Shown here piece by piece: positions 49,171 through 60,420 of a stretch of DNA of 64,000 nucleotides. The notes under the pieces are model-generated. The model did not search any database. It worked only from the letters and a program-made list of their open reading frames with translations, and was not told the DNA's origin. The translations under genes and the position numbers were made by a program. Within the stretch, counting starts at the first letter, position 1, and the number at the start of each line of letters is the position of its first letter. Source of the stretch: Metallyticus violacea (Eukaryota; Arthropoda; Insecta; Mantodea; Metallyticidae). The DNA is taken from assembly GCA_030762175.1 (NCBI GenBank), contig CM060846.1, positions 183,388,041-183,452,040 on the forward strand, in the 5' to 3' direction.

Positions 49171-51017
49171 AACCGTTCTTAATAAAGGCAGTATGCCTAG
49201 GTTTTCCAAATTGAGTTTTCTTTTGTTTCCTTTTTTCTGATATTCAGTATAAAATATCATCTTTTTATTACGCTGTTGTCTGAAGAAAAGTTTAAAGAAT
49301 TTTTTCATAAGTTCCTTGTTTGTACGCACTCTATAACCAATTTTCAGACCTATAGTAATTTAAGTGTTAAGGTAACCTTATTTGAGCAGCTTCCCTTATT
49401 TTAGCGTAAATAAATCGGCTCTGTTCATAGACTAAGCTTATTTTTTTTTTTTTTCCATATATTAAACAGCTTCTATCGTCCCATTTGATGGAGAACCGTC
49501 CTAAGTGAATTTCGGCGCCTTCATTTTCTTGTTATACCAACCTGTATTGTAATTAGCTACGTTGTCGAAATTTAAAACACCATTAACAGGACCCAGCTTT
49601 TTACCCTAATTAAGTGAATAAAATAGATGTAACATTACAGGCAGTATGCGCATTTATGCACATTTGTCACATACTTCAGATAACAATAGTTCATGTTCAT
49701 TCAACCGTGAAGTTTGTTTGGCCTCTTCTGTCAACATTTTCTGTATTGACAGAGCAATCAATTTCAACAGATTGGCGAAAAATGTACTTCACTCACAGAG
49801 GCCTGTAAAACAGAGGCGTCGTGCAGGTCTTGCTTTCCTATTCTATGTTTGGGTGTTATGTAAAGTTTTCTTATGTTTTAACGCAATCCCCATGACACAA
49901 CTAACACCACCCTCATCAATGCGCCTCAATGGCAAAATTGTAGTAGATAGTTGATTTATTTACGAGTTAACAGCGTCATATTGTGCTACCATATTTGGTT
50001 TGTATGAATGAGAACAGTGAGACCGTATGCTGCGCATCATTTCATCCGCCCTATGAGTTCTATGTAGTTCCAGACATAACTCTAGTTTTTACGTTGTCAC
50101 TTCATGTATTGGTGTCAAAGGGCTTTGATCCATCATTCGCAAATAGGGACAAAATGCCATCCACCCCTAGCATGTGGACATAATTTATAGGCTAGCCGTT
50201 AACACGCAGGGAAAATAAGAAAGTAGAAATACCTTGCTCATGCGCGTGCCAGAACGAAAGCAAACGAACAAGAGAGAAGGATAGAGAGATGTGGAAAGAG
50301 CTAGAGAGTGGGGGGAATGTAAACGAGAGTAAGAGAGATGCATTCATTCCATCCATCAACAAATCGAATTGAAATCGTACAGACGATCAATCAAATGCCA
50401 TTAATTCATCAAGCCAGGAGAGCCTTTGTCTACATGGCTCGTAAATGGCCGGGGGTTGTCATACGTATAATGAAGAGGCTGCGATTCGTCAAATGCGACC
50501 TTGTACGTGTCACACGACATCATTGCGCACAATAAACAGGAGCCGTACCCCAATCTACTGCCCAAACAAGCTAGTAGTTGTTCATCATAACAGGGCACAC
50601 GTAGCAACGTTCATTTAAATAATGGAAGTAACACAACACTAATGGGCTCCGTACTGTAAACATCCAAGCGATTTACGAGTCTTAAGTTCATTAAGGGACA
50701 ACTATTCATGGAACAGCAGTACTGATTAAAAAAAACTGTGCCAACTACGACTGCCAACTACGAGGGGGAAATTTGCGTCTCACCGAGGGAAAATGCCGGA
50801 GGGGTGGTTGGAGACCGATTTGCCCGTTAGCACCAATGCTGTTACTTTAGGAAGGAAGATCCTTTGATTTCGGCTTTCCAACCGCGCGCTATTTCGTCGC
50901 TAATGATTAAGGACAACTAGCAAAACACACCTGAGTTTTCTCTTAAAGACATGCCTTTAACATTACCTTAATATCCATCGGTCTGTTAGCACATTCACGC
51001 ACAAGTTAGCGACTATA
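49171..51017. other. No recognisable gene
   Basis: AT-rich with a purine-rich GA tract at 50215-50340. The 102-codon open frame at 49646-49954 has no motif I recognise. Confidence 0.45.
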
Positions 51018-51896
51018 CCGAGGGAGTCAAAAAATGTACACACACTTTCACAGTAGATATCTATTTAATATATTTTGTAGTTGAACCGAAAAACAACAGT
51101 AATGTGTAGCATGATGTTCTGTAAACAGATGTGACTCACATACATTAAGATAGCGTTGCTACGTGACAGGTTAATCGATAATGAACAAATGAAGCCAAGA
51201 TAGTAGTAAATCAACAGTGAACGAATGAAGCCAAGATTATCATATGATGTTCTGTAAACAGATGTGACTCACATTACGTTATGCTAGTGTTGCTTCAAAA
51301 AATGGAGCCAAGATTATCGTTTGAACAGCGGAGAGCAATTTTGAAGTGGTATTGGAAAACCGAGAATGTTGTTGAAGTTCAAAAGAGACGTATGTACAGA
51401 ACAGAACCGTCAACGCGAGTAACAATTGTACGCATGCGAGACTCGTGGTGCCGTATGCAACATGATGGTGCACTACCACATTACCACCGAGATGTACGAG
51501 CGTACCTTGATGGCAATCTCCCAAGGCACTGTATAGGACGAAGAGGTCCAATTGAGTTTGCACCTTGATCTAACTCCGTTGGACTTCTACCTATGGGGAA
51601 CTCTTAAAGATGTTGTATACCGTAGAAAGCCAGCTACACTGGCAGCACTTTGGGAAGAAATTGAAACGGCACGTGCTGCAATCGCTGAGGACACTTTCGC
51701 AAACGTTACTCAATCAGTAGTTCAACCTACTTAGAAGTGTATCGACGCCGATGGTGGCCATTTTGAGCAACTGTTGTAACTGTAAAAGACTAAGATGATT
51801 AGTGCTCATCATTTTCTGTTTATGTGAATTCAGTTTTGTTATGTTAACACAGTTTTTTCTTTGCTTGAAGTGTGTATACATTATTTGGCACCCCTG
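51018..51896 (+). mobile_element. Mariner-like element B, internally deleted
   Basis: Sister of element A in opposite orientation, 879 bp. The left end ccgagggagtc follows TA at 51016-51017; the right end ggcacccctg precedes TA at 51897-51898. The transposase (51302-51779) begins MEPRLSFEQRRAILKWYWK, keeps the first 45 or so residues, then jumps to HDGALPHYHRDVRAYL, so the HTH rest and first catalytic block are deleted. After a frameshift near 51560 it reads LDLTPLDFYLWGTLKDVVYR and ends DADGGHFEQLL. Both subterminal 50-bp repeats are present (51113-51160, 51246-51294). It is a non-autonomous derivative that could only be moved in trans. Confidence 0.9.
51302..51779 (+). pseudogene. Mariner-like transposase, internally deleted
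   Basis: Contains the N-terminal block up to TRVTIVRMRDSWCRMQ and then the second catalytic motif (QHDGALPH) directly, so about 200 residues of the family protein are missing, including the first catalytic Asp. A frameshift separates the RGPIEFAP end from the LDLTPLDFYLW block. An in-frame stop (PT*KCIDADGG) precedes the C-terminus at 51777-51779. Confidence 0.85.
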
Positions 51897-52989
51897 TATT
51901 CAATAATGAGATAAATGACTGACCAGCTTAGTATAGAAAACATGGTACAGCATGCTTCTGTAACTTCTATAGCTCAAGGTCTTTTTATTAGCTATTTCTT
52001 ACGATTGGACATTTTGAAACTTCAACTTTTACTGATATAAGGGGAATAGGAATTTTATAACTTGCCAATATTAAAGTTTAACAATAACTGGTGAGATCAT
52101 CTGCAAAGCTATTTCTGATATAATTTTTAAATTTTTATTAGTCAATTTGTTTTAGCAATGCTACTGCATGGTGTTATTTAATTACAGGTCATTTTTTTTT
52201 AAATAAAACTTGTATTTTTAAAAACATAAAAAAGATTGCTTTAACACATAAAACATCCCTTCTTATATTAACAAAAACTTTTAGAGATGAGCGTATTAAA
52301 CACCCACTTCAGGGAACTTTACCCCTCACTAAGGCATTGCTAACCCAGTTCTTGAAAAGAAAATGAAGATGATTACGGAAAGCTAGATGGGCAGCAGGTT
52401 CGAAAGAATGGTATAGTCGCGTTACAATGTTATACACAGTGAATAGCTCGAGTTGATTTACGGAAATAAAATGCACATATGTGTGTGTCATTAGCACCGA
52501 ACAATATTCTATATAACAATTATGTGTTATAAATGAAATATAATCGTTTTGCTGGCTGTTTAACACGCCTAACAACAGTCTTAATTAAGTGAAACTAATG
52601 TTCAGGCAGCGTACTGTACAATGAGTGACTAGTATGCCGTACGCAGTTAGTTACTTGTTCGCCAACGATAAAGAGAACTGAAACGGGTATTATGTACATG
52701 AAAGTTAAACACAGAGAAAACGGGAGGTAAACCTTACAATTATAGAAATGTACTAAGTGGTTTTTAAAACCTTCCAGCTACATATTTCTGTGCTTCCAAG
52801 TCTATCTCAGGGCTTTGCAGTTCTGCTCAGCTTTCTGACTTCTTGGGACATTGTTGTTAGGAAACTTTAGAGTTTTTATTTGGTTCATGTTTACTTTCGC
52901 AGTTCTTAAACAGAGTTGTTGTATGCATCCATTTCTACAGAGCATTCAAAACATCCTTAAAGCTCGCACGGTATTCCTATGTCGGCAGC
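51897..52989. other. No recognisable gene
   Basis: AT-rich; nothing recognised beyond chance open frames (88 codons at 52309-52575). Confidence 0.5.
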
Positions 52990-53640
52990 TGTTCATACCA
53001 TAGTCGACGGCGTATCGTGCGTCTTGCGCTGATCGTACATCAAACTGCCTTTTTCCTATCATAAAAAGGGGTTCCTTGTATACGATGTAGATGATCAAAT
53101 CGAGTGTTGTGAGTGTTTACGTGACCATTTTTGTGGAACCGCGCCTCGTCTACAGAGAACATAAGCTGTTGGTCGATTAACTCTTGAGTCACTGTTGAAA
53201 GAAACCACTCACAATAGCGCATACGTGCTATGGAATCGCTTTGTCGTAGACAATGGACACGTGTGCACTTGTAAGATTTGAGCTTTACTATATTTGGTGC
53301 TGATTGTGCAGAAGACATTGAAACCCTAACTTTTGCTAATATTGGTAGTGATTTTGTTGGTAAAAGGTCAAGATTTACGCCAATTTCGTCTAACTTGTCT
53401 TCTGTTAAAATTGTAGGTCTTCTCGTGTGTTTCTTGTTTTGCGCTGAACCAATCTTACTATATTTATTCACAAGGTTATGAGTTGCAGTTCTTGAAGGAT
53501 ACAATTGCCCAGGGAACTTACGAATAAACTTCTCACGAACGTGATGAGGTGATTCGCATTTATAATAACATTTACACGCAAAAATACAATACTGCGAACC
53601 AATGTACACTGGTTACTGCTGAAGGACAGACGGCCAGGAG
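52990..53640 (-). mobile_element. DUF4817-type element 5, 3'-truncated
   Basis: The best preserved member of this family in the window. The recognisable protein starts near 53620 and can be followed to about 52990 (CTISARRTI after the stop), then homology ends abruptly. The second and third catalytic blocks are missing. No termini seen. Confidence 0.8.
53040..53609 (-). CDS. DUF4817-type transposase fragment (189 aa)
   Basis: Longest open frame in the window. Residues 25-60 contain REKFIRKFPGQLYPSRTATH and NLVNKY, the N-terminal HTH (DUF4817-like) domain. Residues 61-105 are the RPTILTEDKLDEIGVNLDLL linker and second HTH. Residues 111-140 hold KSYKCTRVHCLRQSDS and MRYCEWF. Residues 149-160 (LMFSVDEARFHK) carry the first catalytic Asp (D154). 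The frame then ends within the region normally followed by GVWCAVSARRIIGP. The protein would normally be about twice this length, so it cannot catalyse transposition. The start Met is a guess: the family N-terminus is a little upstream and out of frame. It could be called as a gene by automatic pipelines. Confidence 0.75.
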   Translation of the reverse strand: MYIGSQYCIFACKCYYKCESPHHVREKFIRKFPGQLYPSRTATHNLVNKYSKIGSAQNKKHTRRPTILTEDKLDEIGVNLDLLPTKSLPILAKVRVSMSSAQSAPNIVKLKSYKCTRVHCLRQSDSIARMRYCEWFLSTVTQELIDQQLMFSVDEARFHKNGHVNTHNTRFDHLHRIQGTPFYDRKKAV

Positions 53641-53875
53641 TGGGGAGGAGAGTGGGCCTTGGCCCCGATGCAAAATCCCGTGCGAGCGGTAAGGACATAT
53701 TCTGAAGCCCGGTATGTAGTTATGTAGCTCTTCTGCTCTTTCTCACATAAAAGATATCACTGACCAGCATTTCTAATGCTTTGTAGCTAACAAATGCATT
53801 TTAGCATGTTAATCCATACCTTATATTTGATGTCTGACCATTTGCATGCACTTTTTGAGGAAGTCAGAATTGTTC

Positions 53876-54145
53876 AATAATGTTTAACGCTCGCTTTCCC
53901 TACTGAAGCACCATAGGCTTTAAAGTGGAAGGTACATTACTGATGGCGCACGAGATAAAATAATAAAATGGGAATTTTGGGGGGGGGGGAGGAAGCGTTC
54001 CAAACCTGAGATTAGGGCACCTTCCCGGCAATTGCCATTAATGAGAACTAAGGAAACTGGGAAAAAACCACAGACAGGTTGTGTGGTTCTGCAGGCCTCC
54101 AGTTCACGAGTACGTGCCTCAGCAACCTCGGACACACACCCCGCT
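53876..54145 (-). mobile_element. SINE-1 copy g, diverged
   Basis: Minus-oriented old copy: aatgtttaacgctcgctttc, a poly-G run in the body, core aaggaaactgggaaaaaacc, and a damaged head (cctcggacacacaccccgc). No target duplication visible. Confidence 0.75.
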
Positions 54146-54263
54146 AGTTGTTACTTCAATGGGGAGATGTTTCACTTTTGACTTACTGTAAGGTGTAGAT
54201 CGAGGATGGCCACGCCGAGTCAAATCCGAGTTATACTATAAGCACAACAGCAAAAGAACGTAG

Positions 54264-55140
54264 TATGTTATTGGTTGTGGTATAATGTTGTGACGACTGT
54301 AGATTGCTGGCTGTAACTTCAAAATAGAGCAATACAAACCCCTTCCTTCCTCCTTCCCTCCATCTTCCTTCCTATGTTATTGATCGTCGGTGTAATGTTG
54401 TGACGACTGTAGATTGCTGGCCGTCACTTCAAAATAAAGCAATACAAACTCCCTCCTTCCTTCCCTCCCTCTCTCCCTTTCTTCCTTCCTTCCTATGTTA
54501 TTGATCGATGTTGTAATGTTGTGACGACTGTAGATTGCTGGCCGTCACTTCAAAATAAAGCAATACGAACTCCTCCTTCCTTCCCTCCCTCTCTCCCTTT
54601 CTTCATTCCTTCCTTCCTATGTTATTGATCGATGTTGTAATGTTGTGACGACTGTAGATTGCTGTCCATCACTTCAAAATAAAGCAATACTAACGCCTTC
54701 CTTGCCTCCCCTCCCTCCTTCCTATGTTATTGATCGGTGGTGTAATGTTGTGACGACTGAAGATTGCTGACCGTCACTTCAAAATGAAGCAATACAAACC
54801 CTTCCTTCCCACCCTCCCCCTTCCTTCCTATGTTATTGGTCGATTGTGTAATGTGACGACTGTAGATTGCTGACCGTCACCTCAAAATAAAATAATACAA
54901 ACTCCCTCCCTTCCTCTCTTCCTCCCTCTCTCCCTGCCTTCCTTCTTTCCTTCCTTCCTATGTTATTGATCGGTGGTGTAATGTTGTGGCGACTGTAGAT
55001 TGCTCTCCGTCACTTCAAAATAAAGCAATACAAACTCCTTCCTTCCCTCCCTTTCTTTCTTCCTCTGTTATTGATAGGTGGTGTAATGGTGTGACGACTG
55101 TAGATTGCTGTCCGTCACTTCAAAATAAAGCAATATAAAC
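54264..55140. repeat. Minisatellite, 8 units of about 105-130 bp
   Basis: Units start near 54264, 54373, 54494, 54618, 54723, 54829, 54959 and 55074. Each has a conserved part of about 75-80 bp (tatgttattgatcggtggtg, then acgactgtagattgctg and cttcaaaataaagcaatac) and a CT-rich tail (ccttcc/ccctcc) whose length differs from unit to unit. Similarity among conserved parts is high; unit 1 is the most diverged, as is usual for an array edge. T-rich low-complexity DNA follows (55150-55220). Confidence 0.95.
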
Positions 55141-55784
55141 CTTCAGTTTACACATTTTTTTTTATTTTATTTATTTTTTTTTATTTATTATTTTTATTTA
55201 TTGTTTTTTTTTTTTTTCAATTTACATTTCCTTTCTTCCTTAAAACAGGTAAGTAAATTCTACATTTAAAATAAAATATAATGTAAAAAACTTCAGACTT
55301 TCACTTTTCATATAGCGGTGATACATATCTAGTTGAGCTACTCAAACTTCATCTCAAGAAAAGAGAAAGACACTTCGGCTTAATGTTGACTAAACCAATA
55401 CCCCCTTCATTCGGGGAAAGATATAAGGTGGACACAGGTACTTTAAAAATACGTTCTCCAAATGTACCGCATCATGACACACATTAACCGCCGCAAGTAC
55501 AATAAAACCTGAGCCCTATACCACAATTCAGAGAGGATATAAATTTTAACCTCCACATCCTTTGATAAATACAATACATCCTTTGATAAATAATACATCT
55601 CCATAGCAATGAGCTTAGCTCGCTGTACTAGTGGACCCCAATTTGCCGTAGATTTCCATAATAAGTAATACTCAAAATCTTCAAGTAGTCGGCTATTTGC
55701 AGATACGGGATAACATTTCTGACTCCAACGAGTGTAATATTGCGTTCTGTAAACAAAAATGGAACATTAATTTATTGTGTTCAC

Positions 55785-55785
<1 letters not shown>
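55141..55785. other. Low-complexity and unassigned DNA
   Basis: T/TTTA-rich tract at 55150-55220, then non-coding sequence with no recognised motif. Confidence 0.5.

Positions 55786-55822
<37 letters not shown>
55786..55822. repeat. (AT)n microsatellite
   Basis: Uninterrupted AT run immediately left of SINE-2 copy e. Confidence 0.95.
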
Positions 55823-55824
<2 letters not shown>

Positions 55825-55833
55825 AAATATGAG

Positions 55834-56068
55834 ACCCGGCCAGGACCGATGGATTTTTTTCGGGGCGTAAAAATCCTAAGTATGGCTTCCTTCGGAAGGG
55901 AAGTAAAGCCGTGGGTCCCGTGTCGTACATTTACGGCATGAAAAAGAACCTCAAGCCTGAAAGAGAGCCCTCTGAGCAAAATTTGTCGGCCGTTTCACGC
56001 TCTGAGTTGAATGGGACGCTGATGACCTGAGCTGTTAAAGAGCGTCCATAAATAAATCATTAAAAAAA
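55834..56068 (+). mobile_element. SINE-2 copy e, 5'-truncated
   Basis: Plus-oriented copy lacking most of the tRNA head; it begins inside box B (acccggccaggaccgatgga). The body and tail are well kept, ending gcgtccataaataaatcatt then A-rich. Perfect 13-bp target duplication atccaaatatgag at 55821-55833 and 56069-56081. 5' truncation with a target duplication is the signature of target-primed reverse transcription by a partner LINE. Confidence 0.95.
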
Positions 56069-56081
56069 ATCCAAATATGAG

Positions 56082-57643
56082 TTAGTTAAGCAAATCGCTC
56101 AGGCCATAAGTATGTGCAAGTTGATTTTTTTAATTATTCCCCTTTTTAAGCTAGTGGTTTAAATGTCTTTAACAAATACTGATATCTTGCACGAAAAAAG
56201 TTAAAAACTATTTTATGTCATAAATACAGGTACCTCCATATATACATATAAAACATTTATTTCAACTTTTTGTGCATCAAATGTAGTAACTTTTGGCAAT
56301 ACGAGCTGGAAAAAAGGTTTAACGTTTGATAGCTTCTTTACATATTGTGTTCATTAAATTGCACATTGTGCAGCATTAGTTGCAAGCTCGGACTTGTAAT
56401 ATTAAAAAATAATGGCATGGTATAGAGCTAAAGACAGTTTTAAAATTAAATAATCGTTATACACATTTTAATGACTTTGCAAAATCCGCGAATTCAATAA
56501 TTTTTATAATTTTCTCATTAGCTGTTAGTTAATAGCAGGATTAACATTTTTAAATGTTTTTATCTCACACTGATTGTCAAAACGCCGAACATGGTTGAGC
56601 TTTAGATTCAGTTTTCCCAAATGTTTAATTTTTCATTATTTATATTCATATAAATAGAGCTGTTCAGAAAATACTAATCTCAGATACTGCCACATCCACG
56701 TATGCTTTGACCTTACTCAAAGAAACACCAGTATTCTGTTGCGATACACTTTCGGCACGTTCTGGTGTATTTAGCATACATTTTTCTTTTATAGAAGTCG
56801 CGATTAAAACCTAGAATGTCTGTGAGAGTAAAGAAATTGGATGCGACTTGAAACTAATGTGAATTTGTCGGCTCTTTTACTGCAATCGTCGATCCTGCGG
56901 TTAACAGCTGCAATATACACTGTTTGCGAGCTCTGCGTCTTAGAATCGAACATACCAGACGAGTTCGATATTTTAACGCCACGCAATGCTGGTGCGTGAC
57001 CTGGCCGAGCCTAGCAGAGGGCAGGTTTCTACTCGTATGCTTCTTACTCCGTACATAACTGCGATGCTTCAGCGCCATAAAGCGTTAAAAAAAAAAAAAA
57101 AAAAAAAAACCGCGGATTTTGCGTTCCGTTCACTGTTGTTTTAGCCAGTGGGAGCGGGTCGTATCTGTCTGAGTTAGGGTCGTTCAAGCGTTATCTACTT
57201 GCGACAATGATCTTATTGCAAGCGCGGGTGTCATGGCATTACTTAAAGGTACGTACCTAATTTAAAAGCCTACCCCGTGTGACAGTGCAACATGGAAATA
57301 CAGCAATAAACTGTACCGTACTTAAGAATAAATTAAGCAACACATAGCTAATAGGAGCGTATGAAAATTACGGACTGAAACAGGTATCTTATCTTTGGCC
57401 TCGTCTTCGGTCACGTATATACCAGGGTGAACAAATCAATGAAGTTACAACTAGCACGGGAGGGTAAAGGGATGCGGTAAACAAAAGAATGCGGTGACGG
57501 GCCCCCGGCATTAGAGGGGTCTAGCAAATCATTCCACATACATCCATTTAATGGGACAGCTCAGAAAGTGTCGTTATTTTAAGAGAAAGTTAGAACATAG
57601 GAAAGGTGTTTCCGAAAAAATCAAGGATATTTTTATTGACACA

Positions 57644-57648
<5 letters not shown>
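56082..57648. other. No recognisable gene
   Basis: AT-rich to about 56800, then more mixed, with a poly-A run near 57088-57110. The 74-codon minus-strand open frame at 56854-57078 has no recognised motif. Confidence 0.45.

Positions 57649-57682
<34 letters not shown>
57649..57682. repeat. (AT)n microsatellite
   Basis: Uninterrupted AT run just before the MULE relic. Confidence 0.95.
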
Positions 57683-57683
<1 letters not shown>

Positions 57684-57719
57684 CAAATAGTAAAAAGTGA
57701 TGGGTGTTTTTGGGTTTGT

Positions 57720-58640
57720 TCAGTGAAATCATGCAAAATTGTTCACTTTAGAGGGTGGAACTGTCATTGCGCGAAGTGAAAGAAATCACAACAATCAAAT
57801 TTCAGTTTATATAACAAAAATGAAAAAAATTAATATGAAGGCAAAAAGGAAAGCCGAGGAAGATATATCACAGCAAACATCCAAAGTAATTCATTATGCA
57901 TTCAAAGAAGTTTCATATGCCCTAGAAACACTCACGCAACAAGACATATCCTGCGTTCAGCGAAATATCTACAATAGTAAAAGTTTCCTGCATTAACCAC
58001 AACCCGTGAAGCCGCCATTGACATCTTGGGGAATATGAATTTTACGACTTCAGAGATAGAATCTCTCATAATTCTGTGCAACAAACATGCAAATGTAATA
58101 CTGAAGTCCAAATCTCCGTTACAGTTCATGTGAAAGTGTATGAAAATATACATTGATGGTACTGTTCAATATTGTACAAAGTTTTGACTTCAACTGTTAT
58201 TGACAACGACAATGTTCCTGTTGCATTTTGTTTGTTGCCCGACAAACTTTAAGTTACATACCCAAATGCATTTAAATTTTTAAGTTTCAAATATCAAACA
58301 TTATCTTATAGGCTCAACCCTGAGATTGCTGTTATTAATTTTGAAAAAGCTGTGCATAATGATTTTAGCGCAGTTTGGCCCCATTCTACTGTCAAAAGCT
58401 GCAGATTTCATTTGGGTAGAGTGGTACCGTAAGATGCAACAGCTAGGTTTAACCACCCAATACCAACAACATAATGACAATGGTTGCGACTCTTGTACCT
58501 TCCACCTGAAGAAGTAGACAACAGACTTGGTTGAAATTCAGCTCCTACGTCTAGAAGAGTACCACATAGATAAAACTTCTTTATTTCCACCAAACTTATG
58601 GGTGGATTGCACAGATTTCATAGAATAAACCACCAATACA
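57720..58640 (+). mobile_element. MULE relic
   Basis: Mutator-like (MULE domain) transposase in broken frames. The first open stretch 57739-57996 (85 codons) includes MKKINMKAKRKAEEDISQQT and QTSKVIHYAFKEVSYALETL, the linker seen between FLYWCH fingers and the catalytic domain in animal MULE-like proteins. Then YIDGTVQYCTKF (about 58150, first Asp block), DNDNVPVAFCLLPDKL (about 58205), LNPEIAVINFEKAVHNDFSA (about 58315), VWPHSTVKSCRFHLGR (about 58375), WYRKMQQLGLTTQYQQHNDN (about 58420) and LFPPNLWVDC (about 58580). The upstream FLYWCH motif is not convincing. TIRs were not found. Confidence 0.75.
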
Positions 58641-59859
58641 TGCGAGAGACACATAATACGTAAAAAAGGCAAACACAAGTGGATAAAAAATATAGGCAAT
58701 AACAGTAAGCAAGTTTAACCACGCCATATTTTGCAATAAATCCGCCAGTCCTATATATGGAACAAAGGAAGGAACTGGTTAAGTCCCAAAAATTTCTTAA
58801 ATTTCCCCAACACTTTGACAACCTCCTCCCCATCTGCAATTTACGGTACTAGTCATTACTTAATTCCGCAATTTACATTTGTATTTACGCATGATTTATC
58901 TTATTCCGTAATCTACAAACCCCGTTCCTATATCGGATATTCATTTTGTTTCCCCCCACGCGGATCGCGCCGGCAGCCGGGAGCACATAGCGCAGTTACC
59001 TTATACCAAGCCCGCTGCGGGATCGGCAAAGTACTGAAAACGTGCTTACATTTTTCGCAGAAGATGAAATGTCTCCTTCCCAAGTCGAGTAGGTAGGCTG
59101 TAAGATATATACTCAGCAGCCTTGAAATATTAAATTTTAGAAATTTTATAGCAGAATATGCTGACGTACAATTTGGGAGTTATGTATTAAATCTATAAAT
59201 CATTGTAAAGAGTGAAATTAAGCGCCATAACATACTAACTCCTCACTACTCCGCCGCACTAACCAATCTTTTCAGCGGCAATACACATCCTTGACTGTCG
59301 ATGTGCAGCTGTGACCTGGCAGCTTCGGATCCGGTTCATATGCGGGGAAAAACAAAACGAAGATTCGATGTAAGCATGTAAAGGTGGGCCAAAATATGTT
59401 AATGCTGCATTTTCTGTTAGGAACCTGTTTTTCCACTGCTGATTGAGACGCACCAACCGGTTCGAGATCATACTCACACCTTACGTCTAGCTAAAACACC
59501 AGTGAATAGACAGTAATATCATCTCTAAAAAAGGAAAAATTTATTTTGGGCAGATTCTTGAATTCAGTATTTGCACTTAGATTAGTTTATCCCCCCCCCC
59601 TCTCTCTCTCGACCTATGCGGGCACTCTAGCACGGTTGCAGACGACAGAGAAAATGAATTTAAACACAAACCGTCGAGTTAATTGTAAGGTTGAGGTGAG
59701 TTTCTTTGTCAAAATAATATTTTCATACTTGATGTAGATTTCCGGATTTAAAAAAAATGAAATAAAACTAGGATAAAAAAGGCATATAAAATTCAACAGT
59801 CGTCCGGTAGTTTGGCTTCTATGTAGTAGTGTCCTAAGATTCAGAGAAAATTGAATATG
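58641..59859. other. No recognisable gene
   Basis: Mixed composition; a GC-rich island of about 90 bp at 58958-59045 and a CT tract at 59590-59610. No coding or structural RNA feature could be supported. Confidence 0.45.
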
Positions 59860-60420
59860 CTGTGGTGGAGAGATGAGCTAACGAAAACTCTCGGGTTACC
59901 CAGCTGTAGATCCGAAGACCCTAGCTGATAGATATGCTCGGTAGGATTGAAATCTAAAGAGTTGCTAGGTCATAACGGATTTCGGTTTGGACAGGAAACC
60001 AGTCTTTCGTTAACTGAAAATAATTGAGAGTGGACATTCCTCAGTCGGACGGTAGGTAACATGCTTCTCTCCACACCTCATAGTCATATTCTTATGAATA
60101 ATGCGAGACTTTTTCCTGTAACTTCTAGATCTTCCAACCATGTTATCGGAAAACAGTCTGCTATTGCCGAGACGCCAGACTGTTAGTCCCTCATCTCAGT
60201 TTGAACAGAATATCTTCTCCTCCGTCCAAACTATGATACTCCGACTTCTGCAGAAACAGGCAGATATTGCAAACAGAATTTCAAGCGGACATACGGTGTT
60301 CAAACTTTGACACTTCTTTTTTCACAGATCGTTTTGATGGATCCTAGTAGCATGGAGTCTACTTCTTAGAGTCTGGACGCTGATATTGATATCCAAGTTC
60401 TCAAAGAAGACACCACAAAG
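59860..60420 (-). mobile_element. Probable Tc1-like relic
   Basis: On the minus strand near 59960-59910 one frame reads PSNSLDFNPTEHIYQLG, matching the WPxxSPDLNPIEHLWD block with the final DDE residues of Tc1 transposases. Upstream (to about 60420) other frames are too eroded to align with confidence. No TIRs. It could be a distinct Tc1 lineage from the intact-ended element at 61097. Confidence 0.5.

Noticed and set aside
50215..50345. Purine-rich regulatory tract
   Set aside because: GA-rich low complexity without any motif or gene nearby; not distinguishable from simple sequence.
54264..55140. LTR or CRISPR-like array
   Set aside because: The units are head-to-tail with CT-rich variable parts and no spacers of constant length, no coding region and no primer-binding site.
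58958..59045. CpG island promoter
   Set aside because: Only about 90 bp, no downstream gene and no core promoter elements that I can support.
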